Assembly (NCBI GenBank): GCA_020345765.1
Contig: CP070770.1
Location: 2,586,809-2,622,229, forward strand
Length of the DNA stretch: 35,421 bases
Direction of reading: 5' to 3'
Origin: Deltaproteobacteria bacterium
GTDB lineage: Bacteria; Desulfobacterota; G020345765
Each line of letters opens with the position of its first letter. The first letter of the stretch is position 1. The notes below the pieces were generated by a model. It saw only the letters and a program-made list of their open reading frames with translations. It had not been told where the DNA came from and ran no database searches. Below, piece by piece: positions 8,329 through 16,554 of the stretch. Made by a program: the position numbers and the translations under genes.

Positions 8329-8991
8329 TCAGTCCCCTTTCTTCCCGAAATTCAACTGATAAGTAAACCATGTTCCGAATTGTTGCCGAAGTTCCAGGCC
8401 TGCTTCTTCCGCCCAGCGTTTTTCGGTGCTTCGCCGGGGGTAATCCGGATCGGGAAAGAGCTCACACAAAGAAATCAACCCATCGGGTTTCAAAATACGC
8501 CTGCATTCACATAGGACTCTTACCGGATCGGGAATCTCAGGAAGACAACCAATTGCAAAGATGCGATCGATACTCCCATCCCCGAAGGAAAAATTGTAAG
8601 CATCATCAAGCATGGGAACAATATTGGAGATCTTTTCCCTTTCGATCCTCTGCTTCAAGTATTTCAAAACGGCTTCCTGGATGTCAACGGCATAGACTTT
8701 TCCGTCGGGTGAGACTCGTTTTGCGACCGCTTTAGTATAACTTCCTTTCCCCGGACCTATCTCGACAACAGTCATTCCTGCGTTAAGTTGCATTCTGTCA
8801 GCAATTATTTCCGGATTCTGGATGAATTTTCGACGAATCGGATTGTCAATCAAACGCGTTAGGAAGGCCGGAATTGGATACTTGATAAAGTGGCGGATTA
8901 TTCTCCCGACAGTCTGTCCAAGAATAAGCCAGGCTAATATTACAATAAGAACCCACTTCGATATAACAAGAATGTAGGAAACTATTGACAT
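8329..8991 (-). CDS. Membrane-anchored class I SAM-dependent methyltransferase
   Basis: This 220-residue protein has a hydrophobic helix at about 6-25 (ILVISKWVLIVILAWLIL) and a basic linker. A Rossmann-type methyltransferase domain follows. Motif I is VVEIGPGKGSY (76-85), D103 in YAVDIQ would bind the SAM ribose, and later motifs are GDGSIDRIFAIGCLPEI and ECRRILKPDGLISLCELF, as in the UbiE/Methyltransf_11 group. The substrate is unknown; the anchor suggests a lipid or membrane-associated acceptor. An AAAGGGTG sequence before the ATG can serve as ribosome site. It sits between the TadC-like gene and a receiver gene, on the same strand, but nothing ties its chemistry to the signalling genes. 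Confidence 0.87.
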   Translation of the reverse strand: MSIVSYILVISKWVLIVILAWLILGQTVGRIIRHFIKYPIPAFLTRLIDNPIRRKFIQNPEIIADRMQLNAGMTVVEIGPGKGSYTKAVAKRVSPDGKVYAVDIQEAVLKYLKQRIEREKISNIVPMLDDAYNFSFGDGSIDRIFAIGCLPEIPDPVRVLCECRRILKPDGLISLCELFPDPDYPRRSTEKRWAEEAGLELRQQFGTWFTYQLNFGKKGD

Positions 8992-9069
8992 ATTAATATT
9001 TCACCCTTTAAGAAACATAAAGAAAGACGGCTCTGATCCCTTTGCTTCTCCGACTACCGAATCCTGATT

Positions 9070-9960
9070 TTAAAACACTCCTCCCTTGAGCACATCCAGG
9101 AGAAGTGAGCCGAAGAGCAACAGAAATACCGAGACAAATATGAATAGCAGGGGGAAGGTCATCTTGACGGGTGCCTCCATCGCCAGCTTCTCGGCCCGCT
9201 GGAAGCGTTTATTCCGAAACTGTGTCGATTGAATCCGCAGCATCGGCCCCAGACCGGTTCCTAGTTCCTCGGCCTGGATCAGATTGGAGACTAAAGCAGA
9301 AAGTTCCGGAAGCTGGACCCTTTCCGCCATATCCCTGAGGGCCTGGGCCCGGGTCTTTCCCATTTTCATTTCCTGAACGACCTGAAACATCTCCTCCCGC
9401 AGCGGCCCCTCTGCCGACTTCTCCACCAATTTGTTCACTGCGCTGGCGAAATCCAGCCCGGCTTCCACAGAAAGGGTTAGCAGATCCAGGCTAAAGGGAA
9501 GCCCCCGGAAAATCGACTGCTGGCGTTTTTTAACCCGGTCACGGAGCCAGAGATTAGGGTAAAAAAATCCCAGGACCAGGGCTAATATTGGGACAGCCAG
9601 GTTACCCACCCCAGCAAGAATAAGGGCAATCAGCATGAATGTAACGGCCGCGAGCTCTCGGAGTACCAGGAATTCCTCGGGGGTTAAGGCACCGGGCGAG
9701 CCGGCACTTATAAGCTTCTTTCGCAGACTGCTGTAGTAACCACTCAGCCTCTCATTGGGATTAAGGGTGTTGATATACCGGGAAAGGCTGATCAGGGCGC
9801 GGTAGGGAGGAGACTTCTCCATCAGTTCTTCCCGCTTGCCTAAAAGGCTGCCCGAGGTTCTCCTCGCCTCCTCCTTCTTCGCCGTAAAGCCGGTGACCAG
9901 GAAAATCGCCGCTCCCAGGATCATGGTAAAAGCTAATATTAATAGGAGAAAAGAAATCAT
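9070..9960 (-). CDS. TadC-like type II/IV secretion F-domain protein
   Basis: This 296-residue inner-membrane protein has a hydrophobic N-terminus (3-24), a pair of central TM segments, a T2SSF domain (about 150-275, with LPFSLDLLTLSVEAGLDF and EEMFQVVQEMKMGKTRAQALRDMAERV) and a C-terminal TM (LLFIFVSVFLLLFGSLLL). This is the TadC layout. In Tad systems TadB and TadC form the inner-membrane platform driven by the TadA/CpaF ATPase to assemble Flp pili. It lies downstream of the TadB-like gene, separated by 172 bp that hold a palindromic repeat. No TadA, prepilin or secretin gene is in the window, so the system must be completed elsewhere or is partial. The ribosome site is weak. Confidence 0.88.
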   Translation of the reverse strand: MISFLLLILAFTMILGAAIFLVTGFTAKKEEARRTSGSLLGKREELMEKSPPYRALISLSRYINTLNPNERLSGYYSSLRKKLISAGSPGALTPEEFLVLRELAAVTFMLIALILAGVGNLAVPILALVLGFFYPNLWLRDRVKKRQQSIFRGLPFSLDLLTLSVEAGLDFASAVNKLVEKSAEGPLREEMFQVVQEMKMGKTRAQALRDMAERVQLPELSALVSNLIQAEELGTGLGPMLRIQSTQFRNKRFQRAEKLAMEAPVKMTFPLLFIFVSVFLLLFGSLLLDVLKGGVF

Positions 9961-10132
9961 TTCAAACTAAATTCAAATGACAAAAAAACAGGACCCAGGG
10001 GTGCAAGTCAATGCTATTTGGGCCGACAGAGACGTCGGCCCCTACGTAGGGGCGGAACTCCGTGTCCACCCTTTCTGCCATTACTTGAAGCAAATGAATT
10101 TTCCCCTTGAACTTTAAGTTTTGAATTTTGAC
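9961..10132. repeat. Composite intergenic repeat between tadB-like and tadC-like genes
   Basis: The gap consists of AT-rich, roughly heptad-spaced sequence on both sides of a GC-rich palindrome. On the left are TTCAAAC, TAAATTC and AAATGAC. On the right, from 10107 and running through the tadB stop to 10134, are the in-register units TTGAACT, TTAAGTT, TTGAATT and TTGACTT. The palindrome in the middle is listed separately. No gene or clear promoter is seen here. Confidence 0.6.
10020..10071. repeat. 52-bp imperfect palindrome (REP-like)
   Basis: The centre CCCCTACGTAGGGG is a perfect 14-bp inverted repeat. The arms extend the symmetry with mismatches: the left arm starts GGGCCGACAGAGACG and the right arm ends CTCCGTGTCCACCC. 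It could fold as a long hairpin on either strand. Its GC content is far above the flanking tracts. This is the form of a REP or small non-autonomous repeat rather than a terminator, because no T-run follows on the minus strand. Confidence 0.75.
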
Positions 10133-10993
10133 TTAAATATCAATATTAACGATCTTCCTGATAAATAAAGCCCCAATTCCTTCAAATACGATGATTATGG
10201 CGATAATCCCCCACCCCAGAGGCTCGGTGAATAGCCGGGCAATCATGCGGGGCTCGAGGAAATACAGGATCACCCCCAACACCAAGGGAAGCGATCCAAT
10301 AACGATACCCTGAAGCCTCCCCTGGGCAGTCAAAGAGCTAATCTTACCCTTAAGGGTATTGCGCTCACGAATGGTATCGGCGATCTGATCGAACATCTCC
10401 GAAAGGTTTCCCCCGGTTCCCCGCACGATATTTATCGAGGTAACTACCAGGTCAAGATCCATGCTTTTAACCCGGTCAGCCAGATTGTTGAGAGCCTTTT
10501 CTAACTCCACTCCCAGAGTAAGCTCTCGTAACATCAGTCCGAATTCTTCCTTCAGGGGCGGACTTGCTTCCCGGGTAATTACCTCAATGGCCTGTACCAG
10601 GCTCAAGCCCGCCTTGAGCGAGTTGGATATTGTTGCTAGACCATCAACCAGTTGAATATCGAATTTCTCCCGGCGCCGCTGCTTGGCCATATTCAGTGCT
10701 ATCCGGGGAAGGAAGAAACCCAGACCGCCCAGGCAGATCGCCAGGATGAAGCTCCGGGTAAGGAGGAATCCGAGGATCAGAAATGCCAGAACGCTCAAGA
10801 TATTCAGGTAGAATATCTGCTCCGCCGAGAAAGGGAGGAACATCTCATCGAGCTCCTGGGAGGCCCGGGAGAGATACTTCTCTTCGTATCGTCGAAACCC
10901 CTTTCCGAACACCTCCGCTCCGGCATAAGACAGGAGTCCTACCGAAGCAAAGACCAAAATACCGATAAGGATGGTAAGCCAGCTAAAAGTCAT
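10133..10993 (-). CDS. TadB-like type II/IV secretion F-domain protein
   Basis: This inner-membrane protein (286 residues from the ATG at 10993; a TTG two codons upstream is also possible) has an N-terminal TM (WLTILIGILVFASVGLLSY), two central TMs (about 60-100), a T2SSF domain (DIQLVDGLATISNSLKAGLS, then LKEEFGLMLRELTLGVELEKAL and VRGTGGNLSEMFDQIADTIRER) and C-terminal TMs. This order and the position ahead of a second F-domain protein match TadB followed by TadC. It is predicted to form the platform of a Tad/Flp pilus. A PilZ gene ends only 27 nt upstream, which suggests c-di-GMP control of this machinery. No good Shine-Dalgarno is seen, so translation may depend on the PilZ gene. Confidence 0.88.
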   Translation of the reverse strand: MTFSWLTILIGILVFASVGLLSYAGAEVFGKGFRRYEEKYLSRASQELDEMFLPFSAEQIFYLNILSVLAFLILGFLLTRSFILAICLGGLGFFLPRIALNMAKQRRREKFDIQLVDGLATISNSLKAGLSLVQAIEVITREASPPLKEEFGLMLRELTLGVELEKALNNLADRVKSMDLDLVVTSINIVRGTGGNLSEMFDQIADTIRERNTLKGKISSLTAQGRLQGIVIGSLPLVLGVILYFLEPRMIARLFTEPLGWGIIAIIIVFEGIGALFIRKIVNIDI

Positions 10994-11020
10994 TTTCAAG
11001 CATTTGTAAAATAGATTTGA

Positions 11021-11350
11021 CTACTCAATCAAGCTTTGAATGATGAACTCGCTCTCCAGATCTAGGTTTAAAAACTCTATACCCATACCCGGTATAATCG
11101 AAGTATTATCGGGTTCAGGCTTGACCGTGCGGGTTACCCTACCATCTACCTTAATTAGGGGTGAATCATCCCCCGCGACAGTAAACTCAAGATGTACCGA
11201 GTTCCCCACCGGCAGGGGATCATCGGTTTCCAGGAATATTCCTTTTATGCTAATATTCTTTGAGCATAGAGAAGAAAACTCCTCCAGGCTTTCGAACTTA
11301 ACATTCACCATAGTGCTAAAAGATATCCTCGGTGCTTCTCTTTTATCCAT
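11021..11350 (-). CDS. PilZ-domain c-di-GMP receptor
   Basis: This 109-residue protein is a single PilZ domain. Both c-di-GMP binding motifs are present: RxxxR as R4-EAP-R8, and D/NxSxxG as N32-I-S34-IK-G37 (NISIKGIFLET). The remainder has the expected beta-barrel pattern (PLPVGNSVHLEF, DGRVTRT, GMGIEFLNL). It should therefore bind c-di-GMP and act as a small effector. Its closest same-strand neighbours are a stand-alone receiver upstream (43 nt) and the TadB-like gene downstream (27 nt), so control of pilus or secretion activity is the simplest inference. An HD-GYP phosphodiesterase that could lower its ligand is encoded about 2 kb upstream. A weak GGGGTAG precedes the ATG. Confidence 0.9.
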   Translation of the reverse strand: MDKREAPRISFSTMVNVKFESLEEFSSLCSKNISIKGIFLETDDPLPVGNSVHLEFTVAGDDSPLIKVDGRVTRTVKPEPDNTSIIPGMGIEFLNLDLESEFIIQSLIE

Positions 11351-11393
11351 AATCTACCCCTATTTTAGTATATTTTGACAAGATATTTCAAGA

Positions 11394-11759
11394 TTATTTT
11401 CCTAGATACTTCTCGGCCATTTTCAGAATGCTATCTTCACCATCGCCTTTCTGGAGATAGTCATCCGCTCCTGTTTCCTCCTTCAGTATATTAAGTTCAT
11501 CCTTACTTTTATTGGAAAAAAGGACTATTCGGGGCCGATAATTTAACTGTTTTTGCAGTAACGGAACCATCTTGTCTCCGGAGAGGGCGGGGAGCTTGAT
11601 ATCTAGAAATATTAGATCAGGTTTAATTTTCTTGACCAAGTTAGTAAAGCCAAAAGAATTGTCCGTAGTAACTACCTCGTAACCAGCCTTTTCGAGAATT
11701 CTTTTGGCTATTTGTAGCATCATCTTGTCATCGTCGAGAACTACAATCTTTTTTCCCAT
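11394..11759 (-). CDS. Stand-alone CheY-like receiver protein (second copy)
   Basis: This 121-residue protein is a receiver domain alone. The acidic pocket is D9-D11 (VLDDDK), the predicted phosphoacceptor is D53 (IFLDIKLPALSG), the switch residue is S82 (LFSNKS) and the conserved Lys is K104 (YLQKGD). A GGAGGTG ribosome site precedes the ATG. It is encoded 50 nt downstream of a PAS histidine kinase, the obvious candidate partner, and 43 nt upstream of the PilZ gene. It resembles the receiver at 7892-8266 and probably arose from the same ancestor. With no output domain it must act through protein-protein contacts, perhaps on the Tad platform or the PilZ protein; that is inference. Confidence 0.92.
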   Translation of the reverse strand: MGKKIVVLDDDKMMLQIAKRILEKAGYEVVTTDNSFGFTNLVKKIKPDLIFLDIKLPALSGDKMVPLLQKQLNYRPRIVLFSNKSKDELNILKEETGADDYLQKGDGEDSILKMAEKYLGK

Positions 11760-11809
11760 TGTTCACCTCCCTGGGATAATTAAATGAATCCCATATATTC
11801 CACCAATAC

Positions 11810-13033
11810 CTACAAATCTTTGATTTTACTCTCTCGATCATATAAAATGAAGTAATCAGAGGGAGGAGGCTTCTCCTGATATTCATTCAGATTCTTGGGA
11901 AGGGAGAAGAAAAAAGTGGCCCCCTTACCCTCCCCGGGACTTTCTAGCCAAATCTTCCCATGATGACCTTCCTCTATTATTTGCTTGCAGATTGGCATAC
12001 CCAAACCGGTTCCCCGGGGAGTATTACCATCCATTTCGATCCTTTCGAACTTGTCAAAAATCTTGTGAATATTCTCTGGAGCAATCCCAACCCCCTGATC
12101 CCTGACACTAATAAGGATATTTTCATCATCTTCCCGTGTTTCAATCTCAATAGCTGTGTTTTCCGGGCTGAATTTACTGGCATTACTAAGAATATTGAGC
12201 ATAACCTGTTGAATCCGGTCAGGGTCAAAATAGATCTTGCGGTGTCCTGAATGGGTCTTTATCTTCAGATTCCGACCCTTATTCTCGCTCTTGGACAGGA
12301 AATTAGCGGCACTACGATTTATCACCTCCGCAATATCAGATTGCACCCACTTGAACTTCATCTTCCCTGCCTCCATCCTGCTCAGATCCAGGATATTATT
12401 AATCAGGGAGAGTAGCCACTCGCTTTCGGATTTAATGTTTTCAACGAATGCCTTTCCCTCCTCCGATGAGATATCATCGTCCAAAAGGAATTCGGAAAAT
12501 GACAGGATGTTCCCTGCCGGAGCCCGCAGTTCGTGGCTAACAAAAGAAAGTAGTTCATCCTTGACCTTATCCATCTTCCTGAGTTTCTCCGAAGCCTGGA
12601 TAAGCTCCTGGTTGGTTTTTTCCAGCTCCTGAAGTAGCGTGCTTTCCCTGAGATCGCGGGCGATACTCATGATCCCGATTAGTTTCCCTTCCTGGTCGCG
12701 CATAACCGAGCCGTCAAAGCTCACCGGTATTGCCTCACCATCCTTGGTGTAGTAATTCACCTGATAATCGCGGATGATCCCTTTTTTAAACAATTTAACA
12801 AACTTAACCGTGCTTTCGGTCATACCGTTTTTTTTATGGCTGAAGAGCAGGCCAACCGGCCGGCCGATGAGCTCTTCCTGGCTATAGCCCAAAAGATCCA
12901 GGGCTGCCTGGTTGACCTTGGTAATCTTTCCCTTATCGCTAACAACCACCAGGGAGTCAAACATCGAGCGGATAATGCTGTCAACAAATGCCTTCGTCTC
13001 CTCTAGTTTAGGGCTGGATTTTGATTTATCCAT
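11810..13033 (-). CDS. PAS-domain histidine kinase
   Basis: This 407-residue sensor kinase has no TM segment, so it is predicted cytoplasmic. A PAS domain spans about 15-130 (SLVVVSDKGKITKVNQAAL, IMSIARDLRE), followed by a short coiled linker, a HisKA domain with H167 (LLSFVSHELRAPAGN) and a HATPase domain. The N-box is LSNASKFSPEN, the G1 box DQGVGIAPENIHKIFDKF and the G2 box RGTGLGMPICKQII. All catalytic landmarks are present. A GGAG site lies just before the ATG. The stand-alone receiver 50 nt downstream is the likely phosphotransfer partner. What the PAS domain senses is not evident. Confidence 0.93.
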   Translation of the reverse strand: MDKSKSSPKLEETKAFVDSIIRSMFDSLVVVSDKGKITKVNQAALDLLGYSQEELIGRPVGLLFSHKKNGMTESTVKFVKLFKKGIIRDYQVNYYTKDGEAIPVSFDGSVMRDQEGKLIGIMSIARDLRESTLLQELEKTNQELIQASEKLRKMDKVKDELLSFVSHELRAPAGNILSFSEFLLDDDISSEEGKAFVENIKSESEWLLSLINNILDLSRMEAGKMKFKWVQSDIAEVINRSAANFLSKSENKGRNLKIKTHSGHRKIYFDPDRIQQVMLNILSNASKFSPENTAIEIETREDDENILISVRDQGVGIAPENIHKIFDKFERIEMDGNTPRGTGLGMPICKQIIEEGHHGKIWLESPGEGKGATFFFSLPKNLNEYQEKPPPSDYFILYDRESKIKDL

Positions 13034-13209
13034 AGCTCCTTTTTGCTTTGAAACCTATATAACATTTTTATCATATCGGTAAAACATTATCAACAGATTT
13101 TTAATCTCCGGAGTGCCCCGGAAAACCGGGAGAGAATGGCCTGTTTAGGAGGCAGATGAAATAAAGAGATAAATTTTTACCTTCCCCAGATTACGCTTCC
13201 GGCGAAATA
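13034..13209. other. Intergenic gap with small GC hairpin
   Basis: This 176-bp gap lies between the HD-GYP and PAS-kinase genes. It holds a perfect CCCGG-AAAA-CCGGG hairpin at 13117-13130 within otherwise AT-rich sequence. No T-tract follows the stem on the minus strand, so it does not look like an intrinsic terminator. No riboswitch was recognised. A promoter for the kinase could lie here but none is convincing. Confidence 0.4.
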
Positions 13210-14214
13210 TTACATTATGTATCTGTCATATATTTTTATCGCGCCCCCGATAAAGATATCAACTATCTGGGGGTCAAACTGGGTGCCCTTGGCCTCATCT
13301 ATTCTGGACAGGGCTTCATTAACGGAAAGGGCCTCCCGATAGGGTCTGTCGCTGGTCATGGCATCAAAAGAATCGGGAACGGAGACAATCCGGGCAAAGA
13401 TGTTTATTTTTTCTCCCTTGAGACCGTCAGGATAGCCCCGGCCATCAAAATGCTCATGATGGCTACGGATCAGCGTTAGAACGGGATGAAAGATCTCCAC
13501 CGGTTTTACAATATCCTCCCCGATTACAGGATGCCGCTGGATATGGGCGTACTCTTTTGCACTCAGACGGCCGGGCTTATTTAAGATAACTTCTTTAACC
13601 CCAATCTTTCCGATATCGTGCAACAAAGCACCGTATTCTAAAATCTCCAGCTCTTCATCATTAAAACCGAGCCTCTTTCCTATTTCAACGGAGAGTTGAC
13701 TTACCCGGTAAGAGTGTCCTTTGGTAAACGGGTCCTTGGCCTCGATCGCCCCGGCCAGTGCTTTTATCATATTATATGTCTCTTTTAAACGAACGGAGCT
13801 GTCTAGGGTGGATACCTGTTGCTTGATATCGGAAACCTCTGACTGGGTACGGTAGGTCTCCAGGACATTGTTCACCATTATCCCCAGTCCCGTCATATCA
13901 ATGGGCTTGAGGATGTAGTCGTCAGCCTTCATTTTCATGGCCCGGACCGCTGTCTCTGCATCTCCGTAGGCGGTGATCATAATTACTCCCACGTTCGGTA
14001 AGGTGGTTTTGATCCTTTTAAGCACATCCAACCCGCTCATGCCCGGAAGCCCGATATCCAGAAGAACCAGACCCACCGGTTTTGTCTGGCAAAGCTCGAT
14101 GGCGCTTTCACCGTCACTGGCCATTAGAATATCGAATCCTTTTCCTCTGAAATACTTACCTAAATTCTTACAAATGGATTCTTCGTCATCCACAATTAAT
14201 AATGTGTCAGGCAT
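13210..14214 (-). CDS. Response regulator with HD-GYP c-di-GMP phosphodiesterase domain
   Basis: This 334-residue protein has a receiver domain (1-120; D9/D10, phosphoacceptor D53 in LLDIGLPG, Lys in ILKPID), a short helical linker and an HD-GYP domain (about 145-330). Metal and catalytic motifs are HSYR at 167-170, H199-D200 in LLHDIGKIG, HP at 228-229, HHEHFDGRGYPDG with GYP at 260-262, and DSFDAMTSDRPYR. The layout matches RpfG-type enzymes, which hydrolyse c-di-GMP when the receiver is phosphorylated. The HD and GYP residues are intact, so activity is expected. A GAAAGGATC site precedes the ATG. It is encoded 130 nt downstream of the large PAS kinase, its likely activator, and would oppose the PilZ protein by removing its ligand. 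Confidence 0.94.
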   Translation of the reverse strand: MPDTLLIVDDEESICKNLGKYFRGKGFDILMASDGESAIELCQTKPVGLVLLDIGLPGMSGLDVLKRIKTTLPNVGVIMITAYGDAETAVRAMKMKADDYILKPIDMTGLGIMVNNVLETYRTQSEVSDIKQQVSTLDSSVRLKETYNMIKALAGAIEAKDPFTKGHSYRVSQLSVEIGKRLGFNDEELEILEYGALLHDIGKIGVKEVILNKPGRLSAKEYAHIQRHPVIGEDIVKPVEIFHPVLTLIRSHHEHFDGRGYPDGLKGEKINIFARIVSVPDSFDAMTSDRPYREALSVNEALSRIDEAKGTQFDPQIVDIFIGGAIKIYDRYIM

Positions 14215-14344
14215 ATTGATCCTTTCGAGAATGGTTCACCCGTCTTCCGTATTAAAACACTGAGAAGGATGAAAAGATTCAACTGGGAAAACTCTATAAT
14301 TCAATTCTATGACCTCCTTGGCATTTAAAATTATCCGATAATCC

Positions 14345-16483
14345 TCAAATCCCTCCATCCTTTAACGGCAGTTCTACCACAAAAGTGGCTCCCCCTGCTC
14401 CCGGCTTAACCCAGATACCACCACCGTGCTCCAGGACGATTTTCTTCGATATCGCCAGGCCAATGCCCGAGCTCCCCCTCTTAGTGGTGAAAAAGAGATC
14501 GAAAACTCTCTCCCGGTGCTCCTTAGGAACACCGGGGCCTCTATCCTTCACATTTATGACCACACAACGCCTTTCATCTTCAATGCCGCATGTGATCTCA
14601 ATCTCATCGCCTGCCTGGGACATGTCGATCGCATTTTGGAGAAGGTTGATTAGGACCTGAATGATTTTATCCCGATCCACATTCAACCGGGGCATACCCT
14701 CGGACAACTTCTTCTTGACCTCAACCCCCCGGTGTCGCAATAGACCCCGGTTTAAGGAAACAACCTCATTGATAAGCTCGGTAATCTGAAGGGTGGTCCG
14801 TTTCAATTCCTCCCGGGCAGTAAAGGTGAGCAGCTGATTAATCAATCGGTCCATCCGCAAGGTCTCTTTAATGATGGTGCCGAAGGTTTCTTTCTGCTCC
14901 TCATCTAATTTCAAATCGTCCTCCAGTATCTGGACGCCGCTCAAAATGGCAAAGAGTGGGTTTTTGATCTCATGGGCAATGCCCCGGGCGACCTCACCCA
15001 TCGTGGCCAGCTTTTCCTTCGCCCTCAGTTCCTCTCGGAGTTCCTTGATCTCAGTGATGTCCTTGAAAACCGAGATAATACCCTCTTCCCGACCACTAGC
15101 ATCCCGCAAGACGCTGGAGTTGAACCCCAGAGGAATCACCCTCCCATCGGTTAGGGTTACCATAGCCTCTTGGGGTTCTTTCCCGATATTCGTCGGGGAA
15201 ACCGCCCTTTTTAATATTGCCAAGTCCGGCAACAAGTCCTCAATGCCTCTGCCTACCGCTTTTCGTTCAGTAGTCCTGAAAATATCCTGACCGGCCTTGT
15301 TAATGATCATAATCTTTCCGCTACCGTCGGTCACCAGGATTCCTGCGGTTATACTGTCCATGACATTCTCAAGAAATATCTTAAGACGCAGGGTCTCAGT
15401 CTGTTCTTTCTGGAGAACCTCCTCCGCCCGCTTGCGCTCGGTGATGTCACGGGTGACCCCCAAAAATCCGATTGCCTGACCATTCTGGTCGCGTAGCAAA
15501 CTCACCTTAGTCTCGGTCCAAACTGTAGAGTCGTCCTTACATCTAAACTCAAGCTCAAAAGTTTTCATCCAGGGTAAATCACTTCGCTCTACTTTTCCCG
15601 AAGCGAACTCTTCGCCAAGTACTCTCATGGCCGTCTCAAAAGATGAAGGGGTCAACTTGTCTTTCAGCCTCTGGGACATTGCTTCCTCAATCGGGTATCC
15701 TCGCAGGCGCTCAGCCGAGGGACTTATATAGGTATAATTAAAGTTCATATCGGTAGTCCATATAACATCGGCAGCATTTTCGGCAAGTAGACGGTAGCGA
15801 CTCTCGCTCTCCCGCAGCGCTTTCTCGACTTGCTTGTGCCCAGTAATGTCACGGGTGACTCCAACAATTCCAACAGCTTGACCATCCTGGTCACGCAGAA
15901 AACTCATTTTGGCTTCTACCCAAACCGTGGAGCCATCCTTGCATTTTTCCTCAAGTTCAAGCATTCTCACACGCAAAAGATCTTTTCTCTTCTTTTTCTC
16001 TATATCCAGTTCTTCTTCATAGACCCTCATAGCAGTCTCAAAAGAGGAAGGTGTCAACACCTCTTCCAGTGTCTGGGACATTGTTTCCTCAACCGTATAG
16101 CCTCGCTGGCGCTCTACGGAGGGACTTATATAGGTACTGTTTAGGTTCATATCAACCGTCCATATTACATCCGTAATGTTTTCGGCAATTAGACGGTAGT
16201 GACTCTGGAACCACTCAGGAAAAGCCAGACTATATGAAGTGAATAGCTCTCTCAGGGGTTTCGTGGTTGAATGGAAGGCCTCCGATAAAGTCATCTCCGG
16301 AGCTTCGTTAGCCATACGCAAAATCGCATCTTCGTGCATATCAATAATCTCGCCTAACGGAACTTTGTTTAGCATTAGCTCCCGACCCAACACGGCTTCT
16401 TCATTTTTTTCAGTGTCTCCTGATCTTAACAGTGAGTCTTTTATCAGCGAATAATACCTCTCCCTAATTGTTTTTTCTATCAT
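14345..16483 (-). CDS. Histidine kinase with RsbU-N-like domain and three PAS domains
   Basis: This protein of about 712 residues has no TM segment. The first 90 residues are helical and resemble the RsbU N-terminal/KaiA-like fold (LGRELMLNKVPLGEIIDMHE). Three PAS domains follow, at about 97-220, 226-350 and 360-480. The first two are near copies (YRLIAENITDVIWTVDMN versus YRLLAENAADVIWTTDMN) and end in GVTRDIT. The HisKA domain has its His in ARGIAHEIKNP. The HATPase has LLQNAIDMS, DRGPGVP and GSSGIGLAISKKI. All kinase motifs are intact. The ATG at 16483 is preferred to the adjacent TTG because GAGGAG lies upstream at good distance. It probably phosphorylates the HD-GYP regulator encoded next. 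It is the first gene of the minus-strand signalling block. Confidence 0.93.
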   Translation of the reverse strand: MIEKTIRERYYSLIKDSLLRSGDTEKNEEAVLGRELMLNKVPLGEIIDMHEDAILRMANEAPEMTLSEAFHSTTKPLRELFTSYSLAFPEWFQSHYRLIAENITDVIWTVDMNLNSTYISPSVERQRGYTVEETMSQTLEEVLTPSSFETAMRVYEEELDIEKKKRKDLLRVRMLELEEKCKDGSTVWVEAKMSFLRDQDGQAVGIVGVTRDITGHKQVEKALRESESRYRLLAENAADVIWTTDMNFNYTYISPSAERLRGYPIEEAMSQRLKDKLTPSSFETAMRVLGEEFASGKVERSDLPWMKTFELEFRCKDDSTVWTETKVSLLRDQNGQAIGFLGVTRDITERKRAEEVLQKEQTETLRLKIFLENVMDSITAGILVTDGSGKIMIINKAGQDIFRTTERKAVGRGIEDLLPDLAILKRAVSPTNIGKEPQEAMVTLTDGRVIPLGFNSSVLRDASGREEGIISVFKDITEIKELREELRAKEKLATMGEVARGIAHEIKNPLFAILSGVQILEDDLKLDEEQKETFGTIIKETLRMDRLINQLLTFTAREELKRTTLQITELINEVVSLNRGLLRHRGVEVKKKLSEGMPRLNVDRDKIIQVLINLLQNAIDMSQAGDEIEITCGIEDERRCVVINVKDRGPGVPKEHRERVFDLFFTTKRGSSGIGLAISKKIVLEHGGGIWVKPGAGGATFVVELPLKDGGI

Positions 16484-16554
16484 CAAACAATCTCCTCATA
16501 AACACGAACATTAAAAACATTACTTAAATCCGGCTAAAGTTTTTATGCCTGATA

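Noticed and set aside
13117..13130. Intrinsic terminator after the HD-GYP gene
   Set aside because: The CCCGG-AAAA-CCGGG stem is short and no run of T follows on the minus strand.
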